The notes under the pieces were generated by a model. The model was given only the letters and a program-made list of their open reading frames with translations, was not told where the DNA came from and searched no databases. DNA of 59,159 nucleotides from assembly GCA_003576805.1 (NCBI GenBank), contig QEVM01000005.1, positions 1-59,159 of the forward strand, written 5' to 3'. Every line of letters begins with the position of its first letter. The first letter of the stretch is position 1. The DNA is from Pseudomonadota bacterium (GTDB lineage: Bacteria; Myxococcota_A; UBA9160; PR03). Made by a program: the position numbers and the translations under genes. Below, piece after piece: positions 40,785 to 50,812 of the stretch.

Positions 40785-43160
40785 TCATCGAGCGGCCGGC
40801 TCGAGGGCGGCGTCGAGCACCTCCTCGATCGCGTCCGCCAGGCGGATCTCGATCTCCGCCTTCACCTCGTCCGGCACGTCGACGAGATCCTTCTCGTTGC
40901 GGCGCGGCAGGATCACGGTCTTGATGCCGGCGCGCGCCGCGGCGAGCACCTTGTCCTTGATACCGCCGACGGGCAGCACGCGGCCGCGCAGCGAGATCTC
41001 GCCGGTCATCGCGACGTCGCCGCGCGCGCGCCGGCCCGAGAGCACGGATACGATTGCCGTCACGAGCGCGATGCCGGCCGAGGGCCCGTCCTTCGGGACC
41101 GCGCCCGCCGGCACGTGCAGGTGTAGCTCGCCGCCTGTGAGGACCTTGGCGCGCAGGCCGAGCGCCTCGGCGTTGGCGCGCACCCAGGAGAGCGCCGCCC
41201 CGGCCGACTCCTTCATCACCTCGCCGAGCTGGCCGGTGAGGCGCAGCCGCACGTCCTTGCCGCCCGGCATCGCCGTCGCCTCGATGAACAGGATGTCGCC
41301 GCCGTGCGCAGTGCGCGCGAGCCCGACGACCACGCCCGGCTGCACCGTGCGCTCGGCGGTCTCGGGCAGGTGCGGCGGCGCACCGAGCGCCTCGCCGACG
41401 AAGGCGGCGTCGATCGGCAGCGTCTCGGTCGGCTTCTCCTCGGCGACGCGGCGCGCGGCCTTGCGCATCAGCTTGGCGATGTGGCGATCGAGATTGCGCA
41501 CGCCCGCTTCGCGCGTGTACTCGTGGACGACGCGTTCGATCGCGCCGTCCTGCACCGCGATCTGGTCCTCGCGCAGCCCGTGCGCGTCGCGCTGCTTCGG
41601 CACGAGGTGGTCGCGCGCGATCTTCAGCTTCTCGCGATCGGTGTAGCCGGGCAGCTCGATCACCTCCATGCGGTCGAGCAGCGCGGGCGGGATCGTCGAG
41701 AGCGTGTTGGCGGTCGCGATGAAGAAGATGCGCGAGAGGTCGAACGCCACCTCGAGGTAGTGATCGCTGAAGGTGGAGTTCTGCTCCGGGTCGAGCACTT
41801 CGAGCAGCGCGGACGACGGATCGCCGCGGAAGTCGGCGCCGAGCTTGTCGATCTCGTCGAGCAGGAACACCGGATTGCGCGAGCCGGCGCGGCGCAGGCT
41901 CTGCACGACGCGCCCCGGCATCGCGCCGACGTAGGTGCGGCGGTGGCCGCGGATCTCCGCCTCGTCGCGCACGCCGCCGAGCGAGGCGCGCACGAAATTG
42001 CGGCCCATCGCGTGCGAGATCGAGCGGCCGAGCGAGGTCTTGCCGACGCCCGGCGGGCCCACGAAGCAGAGGATCGGGCCCTTCGCCTCGGGCGCGAGCT
42101 TGCGCACCGCGAGGTACTCGAGGATGCGGTCCTTCACCTTTTCGAGATCGTAGTGGTCGGCGTCGAGGATGCGGCGCGCCTCGCGCAGGTCGAGCTTGTC
42201 CTCGGTCTCGATCGCCCACGGCAGGTCGGCGAGCCACTCGAGATAGGTGCGGATCAGATGGCGGTCGGGCGCGTGCTGGGGCAGGGCGGCGAGCCGCTTC
42301 AGCTCGCGCTCGGCCTGCGCCGCCGCGTCGGGAGGCAGCTGCGCGGCCTCGATCCGCTCGCGCAGGTCGTCGACCTCCTGCGAGCCGCCGTCGCTCTCGC
42401 CGATCTCGGTCTGGATGTCGCGCATGCGCCGGCGCAGCAGCTTCTCGCGCCGCTTCGGGTCCTGCTCGCCACCGCCCGACTGCTCGGTGAGACGCCGCTG
42501 CGTCTCGGCGATCGTGACCTCGCGGTCGAGGTGCGCCGTCACGCGCGCGAGTCGGCGCGCGACGTTCGGCTCCGCGAGCAGCGCGATCTGCTCCTCGGGC
42601 GCGAGCGGCAGCGTCGACGCCACCAGATCCGTGAGCAGGCCGGGGCTCGGCAGGCCCGCGACGAAGGTCTTCCACTCGTCGGGGAGATCCTCGCGCAGGT
42701 CGATGATGCGCTGCGCCTTGGCGATCACCTGCTTCCACGCGGCGTCGCGATCGGGCGACGGCTCGTCGACCTCCGAGAGCGGCGTCACGCGCACCAGCAG
42801 ACACGGCTCGTTGGCGACGGCCTGCGCGAGCGTCGTGCGCGCGACGCCGACCACGATCGCCTGCTTGCCCTCGCCGCGCGCGTCCACGATGCGGGCCACG
42901 CGAACGATGCACGCGGTCGGGTAGAGGTCCGCGAGCTCGGGATCCTCGGTCTCGGCCTCGCGCTGGCTCGCGATGACGAGCAGCCCGCCCTGGCCGGCGC
43001 GCGCCAGCGCCGCCAGCGACTTGGCGCGCCCGATCGCGAGCGGCCGCGTGACGCCCGGGAACACGACCGCGTCGCGCACCGGCAGCAGCGGCAGGACGTC
43101 CGGAACTTCGATCCGCTCGCCCGCCGCTCCGATCACCACGTTGTGCTCGCCGTCCGCCAC
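40785..43160 (-). CDS. lon: ATP-dependent Lon protease
   Basis: A 791-residue LonA. N-terminal substrate domain ([19 protein letters not shown]), coiled region, AAA+ module with Walker A GPPGVGKT (368-375), Walker [11 protein letters not shown], and C-terminal protease domain with Ser694 in [11 protein letters not shown] and Lys737 in GGIKDKVLA, 43 residues apart as in the E. coli enzyme. It degrades misfolded and regulatory proteins in the cytoplasm. Start GTG 43160. A promoter candidate lies about 60 bases upstream. Confidence 0.97.
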   Translation of the reverse strand: MADGEHNVVIGAAGERIEVPDVLPLLPVRDAVVFPGVTRPLAIGRAKSLAALARAGQGGLLVIASQREAETEDPELADLYPTACIVRVARIVDARGEGKQAIVVGVARTTLAQAVANEPCLLVRVTPLSEVDEPSPDRDAAWKQVIAKAQRIIDLREDLPDEWKTFVAGLPSPGLLTDLVASTLPLAPEEQIALLAEPNVARRLARVTAHLDREVTIAETQRRLTEQSGGGEQDPKRREKLLRRRMRDIQTEIGESDGGSQEVDDLRERIEAAQLPPDAAAQAERELKRLAALPQHAPDRHLIRTYLEWLADLPWAIETEDKLDLREARRILDADHYDLEKVKDRILEYLAVRKLAPEAKGPILCFVGPPGVGKTSLGRSISHAMGRNFVRASLGGVRDEAEIRGHRRTYVGAMPGRVVQSLRRAGSRNPVFLLDEIDKLGADFRGDPSSALLEVLDPEQNSTFSDHYLEVAFDLSRIFFIATANTLSTIPPALLDRMEVIELPGYTDREKLKIARDHLVPKQRDAHGLREDQIAVQDGAIERVVHEYTREAGVRNLDRHIAKLMRKAARRVAEEKPTETLPIDAAFVGEALGAPPHLPETAERTVQPGVVVGLARTAHGGDILFIEATAMPGGKDVRLRLTGQLGEVMKESAGAALSWVRANAEALGLRAKVLTGGELHLHVPAGAVPKDGPSAGIALVTAIVSVLSGRRARGDVAMTGEISLRGRVLPVGGIKDKVLAAARAGIKTVILPRRNEKDLVDVPDEVKAEIEIRLADAIEEVLDAALEPAAR

Positions 43161-43218
43161 CGGGCTCCCTCGATCCGCGCGGCGGCTCCGGGGATCGGAG
43201 CGGACACGGGATCGCGCA

Positions 43219-43246
43219 ACCGTAAGCGCACTGCGGAGGCGGTCAA
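43219..43246 (-). promoter_or_regulatory. Candidate promoter for lon
   Basis: On the minus strand, TTGACC (43246-43241) and TACGGT (43224-43219) are separated by 16 bases, about 58 bases before the lon GTG. This is a reasonable housekeeping-type promoter. I see no clear heat-shock consensus. Confidence 0.45.
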
Positions 43247-43329
43247 GTCGCAGCGAGCGCGCGGTGCTCGGCGGCCATGACGCAAGACGTGAAGAAGAAG
43301 GATCCGGCGAGGAAGCGAAGGCTAGGCGC

Positions 43330-43417
43330 CTGGTGCCCGGGACTGGATTCGAACCAGCACGAGGTTGCCCTCACTAGCTCCTGAGGCTAGCGCGTCTACC
43401 AATTCCGCCACCCGGGC
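43330..43417 (-). tRNA. tRNA-Leu (anticodon CAG)
   Basis: From 43417 on the minus strand: acceptor GCCCGGG pairs with CCCGGGC, D-arm AATTGGTAGACGC, anticodon stem-loop CTAGC-CTCAGGA-GCTAG (anticodon CAG), long class II variable arm, T-arm GGTTCGAATCC, encoded CCA. It is transcribed in the same direction as lon, which starts 170 bases further on. Confidence 0.97.
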
Positions 43418-43498
43418 GTGGGAGCGGCGCGCGAAGCTAGGTCGCGTCCCGACGGCCGTCAACGCGCCGCGCGGCGATGGCGACGACGCGCGCGCCGC

Positions 43499-43504
43499 TA
43501 CGAT
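43499..43504 (+). promoter_or_regulatory. Possible -10 element (TACGAT) for rnr
   Basis: CCGCTACGATCGC ends 7 bases before the RNase R ATG. If it is a -10 element, transcription would start at or within a base or two of the start codon, that is, a leaderless message. Confidence 0.3.
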
Positions 43505-43511
43505 CGCTTCG

Positions 43512-45653
43512 ATGCGCGTCCCTGCGGAGCGAGTGCTGCGCCTGCTCGACCGCGCCGACCGCCCCGTGGTCGCGCTGCACGACATGACGCGCGCGATCCG
43601 CGGCGCGGGCGGCCCGCGCGCACTGCAGGCGGCGCTCCGCGAGCTCGAGCGCGAGGGCCGCATCGAGCGCGCCGCGGGAGGCTGGCGACTCGCGCGCGCG
43701 AGCGGGCTCGCGCCCGCGACGGCACACGTCGATCGCGACGGCACGCTGGTGGCGATCGACGAGGTCGGCCGCCGCCATCGGCTCGAGAGCGGAGCCGCGC
43801 TCGAAGGCGAGCGCGTGCTCGTCGAGCCGCTCGCGGGCACGGGCGCCGCGGAGGTGGCGCGCTCGATCGGAGGGGCGCGCCGCGAGTGGGTCGGGATCTT
43901 GTCGCGGCGCGGCCGCGAGGGCCGGCTGACACCGTACCGTGACGACGCGAAGTGGGAGCTGCGCATCCCGCGCGCGAGCTGGAGGGGCGGGCGCGCCGGC
44001 GACGTGGTCGTCGCGGTCGCGGCGGGAGGCGAGCCGCGCGAGCGCGGCGCGCGCGGGCGGCGGCCGCGCGCCGCGCCGCTCGCGAAGGTGGTCGAGGTCC
44101 TCGGACCGCCCGGCACGCCCGAAGCCGACTTCCGCGCCATCGCGTGGCGGCACCGGCTGCGGCGCGACTTCCCGCCCGAGGTGCTCGCCGAGGCCGACGC
44201 CTGCGACGCCGCGCTCGAAGCGGCGGAGACCGCGCGGCGCCTCGATCTGCGCGCGCTGCCCTTCGTCACGATCGATCCCGCGACCGCGCGCGATCACGAC
44301 GACGCCGTCTGCGTCGAGCCGCTCGGCGGCGGACGCACGCGCCTTTGGGTCGCGATCGCGGACGTCTCGCACTTCGTCGCGGAGGACGGCGCGCTCGACC
44401 GCGAAGCGCGGCTGCGCGGCAACAGCGTCTACTTCCCGGACCGCGCGATCCCGATGCTCCCCGAGCGCCTCTCGGGCGAGCTCTGCTCGCTGCGTCCCGA
44501 CGTCGACCGCCTGGCGCTCGCGGTCGAGCTCGAGATCGGCGCGCGCGGCGCGGTGCGCGCGGCGCGCTTCTCCGAGGCCGTGATCCGCAGCCGCGCGCGG
44601 CTCGTGTACGACGACGCCGCCATCGTGATGGGCGGCGGCGTGCACCCGCACGTGGCCGGCGGCGCCGTCACCGAGCAGCTGCGCGGGCTCGCGGAGGTCG
44701 CGCGCCGGCTCGGCGCCGCGCGCAGCGCGGCGGGCGCGATCGACTTCGACCTGCCGAGCGCCGAGATCGTGCTCGGCGACGAGGGGCATCCGACGGACAT
44801 CATCGAGGCGCCGCGCACCGTCGCGCACCGCGCGATCGAGGAGGCGATGCTCGCCGCGAACCGCGCCGTCGCCGAGCAGCTGCTCGCGCGCGAGGTGCCC
44901 GCGCTCTATCGCGTGCACGAGCCGCCGACGCCGACCGCGCTCGCGGAGCTGCGCGCGCTGCTCGAGTCGTTTGGTTTGCTCGAGCTGCCGCGCGGCGCCG
45001 CCGTCGCGGCCGGCGACATCGCGGAGGCGATGCAGCGCGCGCGCGGCCGGCCCGAGGAACGCCTCGTGCACACGACCGCGCTGCGCTCGATGCGGCCGGC
45101 GCGCTACGACGCCCGCTGCCTCGGCCACTTCGCGCTCGCGTTCGCGGCGTACCTTCACTTCACGTCGCCGATCCGCCGCTACGCGGACCTCGTCGTCCAC
45201 CGCGCGCTGCGCGACGTGCTCGCGGGCGACCTCGAGCGCGCGCGCGCGCGGGCGGAGCGCATGCCGGCATTCGCCGAGCGCACGTCGTCGTGCGAGCGCA
45301 ACGCGATGGAGGCGGAGCGCGAAGCCGTCGATCTCGCCAAGTGCGTGTTCATGAAGCCGCGCGTCGGCGAGTCGTACGAGGCGACGATCACGCGCGTCGC
45401 GCGCCACGGCTTCTACGCGACGCCCGACGACTTCTTCGTCGAGGGCCTGGTGCCGGTGCGCACGCTGCACGGGCGCTTCGAGTTGGACGAGCGCGGCGTC
45501 GCGCTGGTCGCGCGCGGCACGGCGCGCTTCACGCTGGGCGACCGCGTCCAGGTGCGCGTCGCGCAGGTCGACCTGGTGCGCGGCTGGATCGACTTCGCGC
45601 TCGAGAGCGAGCCGCCGCGGCCGCGGCGGCGCAGCCGGAAGGAGCGCACCTGA
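43512..45653 (+). CDS. rnr: Ribonuclease R (RNB-family 3'-5' exoribonuclease)
   Basis: A 713-residue RNB exonuclease degrading structured RNA. An N-terminal winged-helix and cold-shock-like region (residues 1-200) precedes the RNB core: TIDPATARDHDDAVCVE with the metal-binding Asp cluster, WVAIADVSHFV, FPDRAIPMLPERLSGELCSL, and HFTSPIRRYADLVVHRAL. A C-terminal S1 domain follows (YEATITRVARHGFYAT) with a short basic tail. ATG 43512 was chosen because longer frames run into the tRNA. Confidence 0.95.
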   Translation: MRVPAERVLRLLDRADRPVVALHDMTRAIRGAGGPRALQAALRELEREGRIERAAGGWRLARASGLAPATAHVDRDGTLVAIDEVGRRHRLESGAALEGERVLVEPLAGTGAAEVARSIGGARREWVGILSRRGREGRLTPYRDDAKWELRIPRASWRGGRAGDVVVAVAAGGEPRERGARGRRPRAAPLAKVVEVLGPPGTPEADFRAIAWRHRLRRDFPPEVLAEADACDAALEAAETARRLDLRALPFVTIDPATARDHDDAVCVEPLGGGRTRLWVAIADVSHFVAEDGALDREARLRGNSVYFPDRAIPMLPERLSGELCSLRPDVDRLALAVELEIGARGAVRAARFSEAVIRSRARLVYDDAAIVMGGGVHPHVAGGAVTEQLRGLAEVARRLGAARSAAGAIDFDLPSAEIVLGDEGHPTDIIEAPRTVAHRAIEEAMLAANRAVAEQLLAREVPALYRVHEPPTPTALAELRALLESFGLLELPRGAAVAAGDIAEAMQRARGRPEERLVHTTALRSMRPARYDARCLGHFALAFAAYLHFTSPIRRYADLVVHRALRDVLAGDLERARARAERMPAFAERTSSCERNAMEAEREAVDLAKCVFMKPRVGESYEATITRVARHGFYATPDDFFVEGLVPVRTLHGRFELDERGVALVARGTARFTLGDRVQVRVAQVDLVRGWIDFALESEPPRPRRRSRKERT

Positions 45654-46186
45654 ACGCGATCCCCGCCGACGTGGTCGACGCGCCCGTGACCGGCATCAAT
45701 CTCGTGCCGGGCCGGCTACGCGACCAGCTCGGCGCGACGCCGACGCTGCTGGTGTTCCTGCGCCATCTCGGCTGCATCTTCTGTCGCGAGACGGTGACGG
45801 ACCTGCGCGCGATCTCCGAGCGCGATCCGTGGTTCCCGCCGGTGCTGTTCTTCACGCAGTCGAGCGGCGTGGAGCTGCGCGCCTTCCTGCGGCGCGACTG
45901 GCCGAACGCGCGCGCGATCGCGGACGTGGACCGCCGCTTCTACGCCGCCTTCGGCATCGATCGCATGAGCCCGCTGGGGCTGCTGCGGCCGTCGCTCTGG
46001 CAGGCCGAGCGGCGCGCGCGCGCCAAGGGCCTCGAGAGCGGCGAGCGAAGCGGCGACATCTGGCGCATGCCCGGCGTGTTCCTGGTGCGCGGCGCCGAGG
46101 TGCTCTGGTCGCACGAGTTCCGCCACGCCGGCGACCATCCGGACTGGAGCCGCATCCCCGTGATCGCCGCCGCCGGCTCCCGCTGA
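45650..46186 (+). CDS. AhpC/TSA-like thioredoxin-fold protein, probable CTG start
   Basis: A 178-residue thioredoxin-fold protein of the AhpC/TSA antioxidant type (PRXL2/SelL-like), with TLLVFLRHLGCIFCRETVTDLRAI holding the redox C-x-x-C, then VLFFTQSSGVELRAFL and a MPGVFLVRGAEVLWSHEF strand pair. The predicted start is CTG 45650: GGAAGGAG lies 7 bases upstream, and the CTGA overlap with the rnr stop mirrors the GTGA/TTGA overlaps elsewhere in this window. GTG 45671 is the conservative alternative. Likely a thiol peroxidase or oxidoreductase; substrate unknown. Confidence 0.8.
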   Translation: MNAIPADVVDAPVTGINLVPGRLRDQLGATPTLLVFLRHLGCIFCRETVTDLRAISERDPWFPPVLFFTQSSGVELRAFLRRDWPNARAIADVDRRFYAAFGIDRMSPLGLLRPSLWQAERRARAKGLESGERSGDIWRMPGVFLVRGAEVLWSHEFRHAGDHPDWSRIPVIAAAGSR

Positions 46187-46190
46187 CGCT

Positions 46191-47354
46191 CTACGCGTCG
46201 AGCAGCGACACGAGCGAGGCGACGACCCATTCGCGCTGCTCGTCGCGCAGCTCCGGGTAGACCGGCAGCGCGAGCACCTCGCGCGCGGCGCGCTCGGTCT
46301 CCGGGAGATCGCCGCTCGCGTAGCCGAGCGGCGCGAAGCAGCGCTGCTCGTGCAGCCCGAGCGGGTAGTAGACGTCGGTGCCGACGCCGCGCGCCTCGAG
46401 GTCCTTGCGCAGCGCGTCGCGGCGCTCGCCCGGCACCCGCACCACGTACTGGTGGTAGACGTGCAGCGCCGGCGCGGGCGGCGGCGCGGGCGTCCGCAGC
46501 GGCAGGCCGCCCGCCGCGAACGGCGCGGGCGCGGGCAGCGCGCCGGCGCGTGCGAACGCCGCGTCGTACGCCTCCGCGTGTCGGCGCCGCGCGGCGTTCC
46601 AGCGCTCCAGATGCGGCAGCTTCACGCGCAGCACGGCCGCCTGCAGCGCGTCGAGCCGCGCGTTCATGCCGAGCTCCTCGTGGACGTAGCGGCGGCTCGA
46701 GCCGTGGACGCGCAGGCGCACGAGATGCGCGGCGAGCTCGGCGTCGTCGGTGGTGAGCAGCCCGCCCTCGCCGGCGCCACCCAGGTTCTTGGAGGGATAG
46801 AACGAGAAGCACGCGACGCGCCCGCGGCCGCCGATGCGCCGGCCCTCGGCGTCGCGCGCGCCGATCGCCTGCGCCCCGTCCTCGACGAGCGGGACGCCGG
46901 CCTCGCGCGCGACCGCCTCGAGCGCGGCGAGGTCCGCGGCGCGCCCGTACAGATGGACGGGCAGGATCGCGCGCAGGCGCCGGCAGCGCGCTGCGGCGGC
47001 CCGCGTCGCCGCCGGGTCGAGCGCGTAGCTCTCCGGGTCGATGTCCACGAACACGGGCGTCGCGCCGCAGCGGGCGATCGAGCCGGCGGTCGCGAAGAAC
47101 GTGAACGACGGGCAGATCACCTCGTCGCCGGGTCCGACGCCGAGCGCCTGCAGCGCGAGCAGCAGCGCGTCCGAGCCCGAGGAGCAGCCGACCGCGAAGC
47201 GGCTCTCGCAGTACGCGGCGAGCTCGCGCTCGAGCGCGTCGACCTCGGGCCCGAGGATGAAGCCCTGGCTCTCGAAGACGCGGTCCACCGCGGCGCGTAC
47301 GTCGTCGCGGATCTCGGCGTACTGCGCGCGCAGGTCGAGGACGGGAACGCGCAT
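46191..47354 (-). CDS. DegT/DnrJ/EryC1/StrS sugar aminotransferase
   Basis: A 387-residue PLP-dependent aminotransferase for nucleotide keto-sugars. Motifs: VPVLDLRAQYAEIRDDV, FAVGCSSGSDALLLAL, GDEVICPSFTFFATAGSI, the PLP-phenol-ring Asp region VPLVEDGAQAIGA, and the Schiff-base Lys in FSFYPSKNLGGAGEGG. It makes an amino sugar for surface glycan, fitting the GT4 encoded just upstream on the same strand (4-base gap). Confidence 0.94.
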   Translation of the reverse strand: MRVPVLDLRAQYAEIRDDVRAAVDRVFESQGFILGPEVDALERELAAYCESRFAVGCSSGSDALLLALQALGVGPGDEVICPSFTFFATAGSIARCGATPVFVDIDPESYALDPAATRAAAARCRRLRAILPVHLYGRAADLAALEAVAREAGVPLVEDGAQAIGARDAEGRRIGGRGRVACFSFYPSKNLGGAGEGGLLTTDDAELAAHLVRLRVHGSSRRYVHEELGMNARLDALQAAVLRVKLPHLERWNAARRRHAEAYDAAFARAGALPAPAPFAAGGLPLRTPAPPPAPALHVYHQYVVRVPGERRDALRKDLEARGVGTDVYYPLGLHEQRCFAPLGYASGDLPETERAAREVLALPVYPELRDEQREWVVASLVSLLDA

Positions 47355-47358
47355 CGGC

Positions 47359-48479
47359 TCAGCCGCCCGCCAGCAGCGTCTGGACCTCGCGCGCGAACTC
47401 GTCGCGGAAGCGCGCGGTGGAGAAGCGCTCCGCGTGGCTGCGGATCAGCTTCGCGTCGAAATGGGGCTCGGCCTCCTCGAAGCGGCGCACGGCGTCGGCG
47501 AGCGCGGCGGGCGTCTGCGCGTCGAACCACACGCCCGTCGCGTGCGCGGCGCCGTCGGCGGGCCCGACCAGCGGGCGCACCGTCTCGGTGGCGCCGCCGC
47601 GCGCGAAGGCGATCACCGGGCGGCCCGACGCCTGCGCCTCGAGCGCCGCGATCCCGAAGTCTTCTTCCTGCGGATACACGAGCGCGCGGCAGCGCGCGTA
47701 GAGCCGCGCCAGCTCCGCCTCGGGGACGCGACCGAGCAGCTCGACGCCGCGCGGCGCGCGCCGCGCGAGCGCCGCGCGCAGCGGACCGTCGCCCACCACG
47801 ACGAGCCGGCGTCCCAGCTTGCCGAACGTCTCGATCGCGAGGTCCGCCCGCTTGTACGGGACGAACGCGCCGACGAGCAGGTAGAAGTCGTCGGGCGGCC
47901 GGCCGTCCGGCCGGAACGCCTCGACGTCGACCGGCGGGTACACCACCGAGGCGTCGCGCCGCCAGTGGCGCCGCACGCGCTCGCGCACGTACTCCGAGAT
48001 CGCGACGATGCGCGTCACGCGCGCCGGGCTCGCCGTCGCGCGGTCGAAGTGGCGCAGCGCCGCGAGCAGCGGCTCGGCGGCGGCGCGGCGCAGGCCGCGG
48101 CCGAGGTACGCCTCCACCGCGTCCCACGCGTAGCGCATCGGCGTCAGGCAGTAGCAGAGGTGCGGCGTGCCGGGCGCGATGCGAGCCGCCTTCGCCATCG
48201 CGTGGTGCACCGACACGACGAGGTCGTAGCCGTCGATGCGGAGCTGGCGCACCGCCCACGGCAGCAGCGGCAGCAGCTCGCGGTAGTGGCGCGCGGAGCC
48301 CGACCAGCGCTGCAGCGGGCTCGTACGCACGTTCAGCGCGTCGATGCGCGGCGTGGTGGAGCCCGGCACGTGCACCAGCGTGTAGAGGTCCGCGGACGGA
48401 AACAGCACCGCGAGCTCGTCGAGCACGCGCTCGCCGCCGCGCAGGCCGGTCAGCCAGTCGTGGACGAGCGCGACGCGCA

Positions 48480-48480
<1 letters not shown>
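47359..48480 (-). CDS. Family 4 glycosyltransferase
   Basis: A 373-residue GT4. Starts at GTG 48480, sharing one base with the ABC-F stop (TAGTG). N-domain: VRVALVHDWLTGLRGGERVLDEL and LCYCLTPMRYAWD. C-domain: YLLVGAFVPYKRADLAIETF, VVVGDGPLRAAL, and the donor-binding/catalytic YPQEEDFGIAALEAQASGRPVIAF (E-x7-E). Probably adds a sugar to the same envelope glycan as the aminotransferase supplies. Confidence 0.93.
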
Positions 48481-50432
<1,952 letters not shown>

Positions 50433-50438
50433 GGGGCC

Positions 50439-50444
50439 AACGTA
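50439..50444 (-). promoter_or_regulatory. Possible -10 element (TACGTT) for the ABC-F gene
   Basis: On the minus strand TTGCTACGTTGG ends close to GTG 50432, again suggesting a leaderless or near-leaderless transcript. It has the same hexamer as the element before gap. Confidence 0.3.
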
Positions 50445-50521
50445 GCAACCGCTTTCAAGGGCTCACGGCCGGGTGCCGATACCCACACGCAGACCGCCGA
50501 GGCCCCGCAGGAGCGATTCGC

Positions 50522-50812
50522 TTGCTGGGCGACGGGATCTTCATGTTGGGCGAGCAGGGGCTGCACCTGCTCTTCGACGCCGACACGATCGAGACGGCGC
50601 TCGGCCGCGATCCGGCGGCCCTGCGCGAGCTGGTCGTGGCGCACCGCGCCGAGCTCGAGACCGTGCTCGGCGAGATCCTCGAAATCGCCGACGCCGCCAC
50701 CGCGCGCAGCCTCATCGCGGCGCTTCCGCGCGAGCTTCGACACGTGCTCGTGCATCTCTACTTCGAGATCCTCGACGGGCGGATTCGCGGCCGCGGGGTG
50801 CCGCTGCAGTAG
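50522..50812 (+). CDS. Small hypothetical protein
   Basis: A 96-residue helical protein with alternating acidic and hydrophobic positions (LHLLFDADTIETAL, AALRELVVAHRAEL, LVHLYFEILDG). TTG 50522 has AGGAG 8 bases upstream; ATG 50543 is an alternative. No family recognised. Its last 101 bases overlap the antisense 3' end of the helicase-exonuclease gene, which there codes only a low-complexity basic tail, so the small gene may be the constrained strand. Real coding is likely but not certain. Confidence 0.5.
   Translation: MLGDGIFMLGEQGLHLLFDADTIETALGRDPAALRELVVAHRAELETVLGEILEIADAATARSLIAALPRELRHVLVHLYFEILDGRIRGRGVPLQ

Noticed and set aside
43277..43327. Small ORF of 16 codons between lon and tRNA-Leu
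   Set aside because: Very short, Lys/Arg-rich, no ribosome site and abuts the tRNA. No support for coding.
45770..45800. Selenocysteine in the AhpC/TSA-like protein
   Set aside because: Related SelL proteins can carry selenocysteine, but here both active-site codons are TGC/TGT with no in-frame TGA.
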